From Paramacrobiotus richtersi (taxonomy: Eukaryota > Tardigrada > Eutardigrada > Parachela > Macrobiotidae): 22,322 bases of DNA. The stretch covers positions 1-22,322 of the forward strand of contig JAQGAU010000966.1 of assembly GCA_034698045.1 (NCBI GenBank). Direction: 5' to 3'. Both the position numbers and the translations under genes were made by a program. Below are positions 19,801-22,322 of the stretch, one piece after another (the stretch's first letter is position 1; every line of letters starts with the position of its first letter). The notes beneath the pieces were generated by a model that was given only the letters and a program-made list of their open reading frames with translations, did no database searches and was not told where the DNA came from.

Positions 19801-22322
19801 GAGTCGGGTTCCACGAACAGAGGCGGACCTGTAACTGATCCCGAATTACCATTCGTCACGTCCATCCCACTCGCATCGATCTTCAAAGCCATCTGAGGGA
19901 GATAACCTCCGGCACTGCTGACAAACGTTGTGTTACAGGAAATGTTGGGGTCAGAGCCAGAACAATGCCAGCCACAAAAGCTGGGTGCGTCAGGTTTGCA
20001 AGCGCTCGAGTCGCATGTTGCCGATTTTGTAGATTGTCTGTTGTTGGCGGGGCATCCAGAAAGTGCGCTGGGATCGGTGGTGGGGCTGTCAGCTTCATCG
20101 TCGACCGTCACTTCGTCAAGCCAGAAACCTGCCTGCGGATTCCTGTGAAAAAAGGCCATACTCTCACAAAAATGACATATGACAAAACTGCAAGAAGCTC
20201 TATCATGCGAAATTTCCAGTACTCAGTGGTGTATGTACTAACGAACTGCAGTTATCCAGAACTACGGGTCGTACGACCTTCGCTCTAAGGACCGGTCTGT
20301 CCATTTTCGCCATGACAATCTTTGGATCTGGGACTTTATGAACCCAAACATTACGTAAGGCCAGGCTACCAACGTCTGTGTTAGAAGCCCAACACTAAAA
20401 GTACTGGAACATGCCAATCAAACTTTATTTATATTCTCAGATCCTAAACCAGAGCACTTATATTTGAGAATCAAACTTGCTGCTTTACGAAACTCAACAC
20501 ACAGTCTATGATCGATTTGTCGAGCTGCAAGTACTTTATGAGAGATCCACGCATGTCAGTCGTCACTTACATTTTAAACAAAACATAAAACGCCAGCCGA
20601 AAGTGTCCGGGCAAGCAGAACCGCAGTCGGATCGGTAGCCATTTTTTGCTTTGTTCTAGAGGCGGACCTTGGGTTCGCTGTTTAAAACTCCACAATGTCA
20701 TCCGGGTACCGTTGGCATATTCGGCATTGAGAAAAGCCCGATTCACCTGCCCATTGACGTAATAGTAGAAGAATAACTGTGTGGGTCGCCGTTGGACAAT
20801 GTCCGGCGACAACAATGGCCCCATCTGCCACGGCACGACATCCGGACTTTCAGTAGGTATACCATGGATTACCAAAGCGCCCTCACCCACGTGAGGTACC
20901 CGAAGGAAGCTCTTGTCAGCGAGAATTTCTCGTGCGATGATCACTTGAGCTTTCGTGTCCTGCGGGGACAGCTGCCATCCACACAGATTACGATCAAAGC
21001 TACAGGAGACAGTCCGTGTATGGGGATAGTCGGACAACAACGGCTCCGGCTCGACATTACTGCATCCGTCGCTGTCAGTCAGTGTTTCGGCTTCGTTGGC
21101 CACGTAGACGTTGAATAGCTGTACGGACTGCCCGGGCCGCAGGATCACTAAAATGACTGCATTTCATCAACACGACGGTCAAATACTCGTACTGCTTCTT
21201 CGTATGTATTAAGGTTCTCATATTTGTGCGGTTCCGAACGGTAGCCGTACTAGCTCAGCTGTAAGTCATTCTGCACGCTTTTACCTTCCAGTCCGATCCT
21301 GACATTGTTGGCCGCTTTAAGGTTATCGGTACCGCCGGCATCGTTATACTTTGTGACGATCGATGGTTGGAAGCTATTGCGTCTCAACACTATCACAAGT
21401 TCCGTCTGGTATTTGGACACCAGAGCTTCATATGTGAGGATGATTTTTGTGCTCTTTAGAATGTTTAGGCATGGAGACAATAGGCGAGCAACGGTTAAAT
21501 GGGTACTCGAGGCGTTTGGCACGAAAAGGTGCGGTCGAGTTACGCCTGAAGATTCGGCGATAGTCTTGAATCTGTGCAAAATAAACGATCACTAACGAGC
21601 ATTGACTATAGAATCTACGAGAATTAAGCAGAACTTACTGTGTTTATTACTGTACCATAGTATAATATGTACTCAGTTAGAAAAACTCAATTAAATGCGC
21701 AGGAAGATCTCATCTAGTCCAACAGAATCGGGTACCGTTCCCATAACACAAAGGGCATTTCCCTTTTGCATTACCATGGACAATTTCTGCCGTAAGAACT
21801 TACTTAGCAGTGGCACTCTCCTGAATGGACCAGTCGCACAAGGTCCTGCCAAACTCACACGACAGCGCAGGATGCCGACTGCCTGGTCTAGAGTCTGTGT
21901 TTCCTTCGCCGAAATAAACAAACTCATCCAACGCCACCAACCCTCCCTCTTTCTTAATGGCGGCAGAAAACTGCAAGACCGCTCCGTCAGGAACAACTAC
22001 CGGGACTTCCACATATGCCCATGTGATATCCTGGGCTCCATGCGAGGCCGGTCGTCGTTCCCAGATGATCACGGCACTCAAAGTAGTAAGTACCCTGAGG
22101 TATACCCCTTCGTAACCTTTTCGAAATGAGTACCAGAATGCGATGGATGTGTTTCGGGGGAGCAATGCTGGTAACGGGATGCTGCGGAGGAGGTAGTCAC
22201 TGGTTATTTTGCTGCTAGTAGTGATGAAGCTTCCGTTGAACGAGGTGAGCGTGTCGATTTCGTGGGTTACGGTGAAAAGTGAGGTGCCGGTGTTGGTCCA
22301 TCCACAAAAGCTGCTGTCGAAG
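15526..22322 (-). CDS. Receptor 2: poly-MAM receptor tyrosine kinase, paralogue of receptor 1, 5' end outside window
   Basis: Minus-strand exons 22322-21804, 21571-21285, 21147-20571, 20142-19623, 19556-19460, 18984-18602, 18063-17904, 17846-17593, 17496-17247, 17111-17079, 17013-16934, 16878-16776 (acceptor 16866 also possible), 16708-16517, 16439-16126, 16012-15780 and 15700-15526 give 1,391 residues. Six MAM domains are visible, opening at FDSSFCGW (right edge), CEFGRTLCDW, CSFDRNLCGW, CDSSACKPDAPSFCGW, CDFQGLTCDW and CNFENGHLCGW; they match MAM2-MAM7 of receptor 1 one to one. A 33-nt exon precedes the membrane span (AMLLLIILAVPAVFVFSCFV then KRYR). Kinase: GEGRFGQV loop, VAIK lysine, HGDIAARN, DFG, WMAPEL, SDVWSFG, ENRPAI. 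Arg of HRD is Gly, and the activation loop (RAKFEGDVMVTQED) has no tyrosine. The tail carries one tyrosine (NEMYISC). Signal peptide and MAM1 presumably lie beyond 22322. Confidence 0.9.
17079..17111 (-). other. 33-nt micro-exon of receptor 2
   Basis: Flanked by ATTTCAG and GTAGTA, phase 1 at both ends, encoding DVTNQVYMGLQ just outside the membrane span. Removing it keeps the frame, so it could be a cassette exon. Receptor 1 has a single intron at this point and no counterpart. Confidence 0.65.
18064..18601 (-). other. 538-nt intron in MAM6 of receptor 2
   Basis: Starts GTAAGTAAAT, ends TTTGCAG, phase 0 between KFPFK and LIFQAA. The matching receptor 1 intron is 54 nt (9463-9516, KFPFK to LIFKLL). 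No gene or repeat recognised inside; a plus-strand frame at 18037-18240 is a shadow. Confidence 0.7.
18985..19459 (-). other. 475-nt intron between MAM5 and MAM6 of receptor 2
   Basis: Phase 1, matching the 176-nt intron of receptor 1 at 9933-10108. A minus-strand frame at 18945-19169 runs into it but shows no domain. Nothing else recognised. Confidence 0.65.
20143..20570 (-). other. 428-nt intron in MAM4 of receptor 2
   Basis: Begins GTAAGT and ends TTCACAG, phase 2, joining FYVLFK to NPQAGFWLDEV. The matching receptor 1 intron (10800-11018) uses a GTCAGT donor in the same phase. No gene or RNA seen inside. Confidence 0.7.

Noticed and set aside
1-22322. Mobile elements, virus-derived sequence, CRISPR, tRNA or rRNA, recent transfer from bacteria
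   Set aside because: No terminal repeats, integrase/transposase/reverse-transcriptase motifs, regularly spaced repeats or RNA-gene boxes noticed; the recognised multi-exon genes are metazoan in type.

Overview
The window is eukaryotic nuclear DNA from an animal with a compact, intron-dense genome. Nearly every gene is cut by GT-AG introns, many only 54-70 nt long. The protein families (METTL22, CUB/LDLa-like secreted protein, MAM-domain receptor tyrosine kinases) are metazoan. A tardigrade fits best (short introns, moderate GC, lineage-specific receptors), but that is inference; another small-genome invertebrate is possible. I see no rRNA, tRNA, CRISPR array, virus-derived element or transposon.

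Layout, left to right. 1-1219: AT-rich, no convincing gene. 1220-1705 (-): single-exon charged 161-residue protein with a PP1-docking-like motif. 1706-2287: shared upstream region. 2288-4055 (+): METTL22-type protein methyltransferase, 8 exons, one intron GC-AG. 4626-6269 (+): secreted CUB-like/LDLa-like protein with a Pro/Thr-rich linker, 5 exons. 6270-6841: convergent 3' region. 6842-15005 (-): complete receptor tyrosine kinase of 17 exons (1,613 residues) with signal peptide, seven tandem MAM domains, one membrane span and a tyrosine kinase domain. 15526-22322 (-): second, paralogous receptor, 16 exons visible, six MAM domains in view, 5' end beyond the right edge.

The main result is this head-to-tail pair of poly-MAM receptor tyrosine kinases. 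They match domain by domain and share thirteen intron positions with identical phase, so one is a tandem copy of the other. The kinase domains have decayed differently. The left copy keeps HRD, DFG and an activation-loop tyrosine but has lost the glycines of the ATP loop. The right copy keeps the glycine loop but has HGD for HRD and no activation-loop tyrosine. I know of no described receptor kinase with seven MAM repeats (ALK/LTK carry fewer), so the architecture looks new, though I could not search for it.

All exon models were built by eye from splice signals, phase, and comparison of the two paralogues or with remembered human METTL22. Coding lengths sum to multiples of three in every model.
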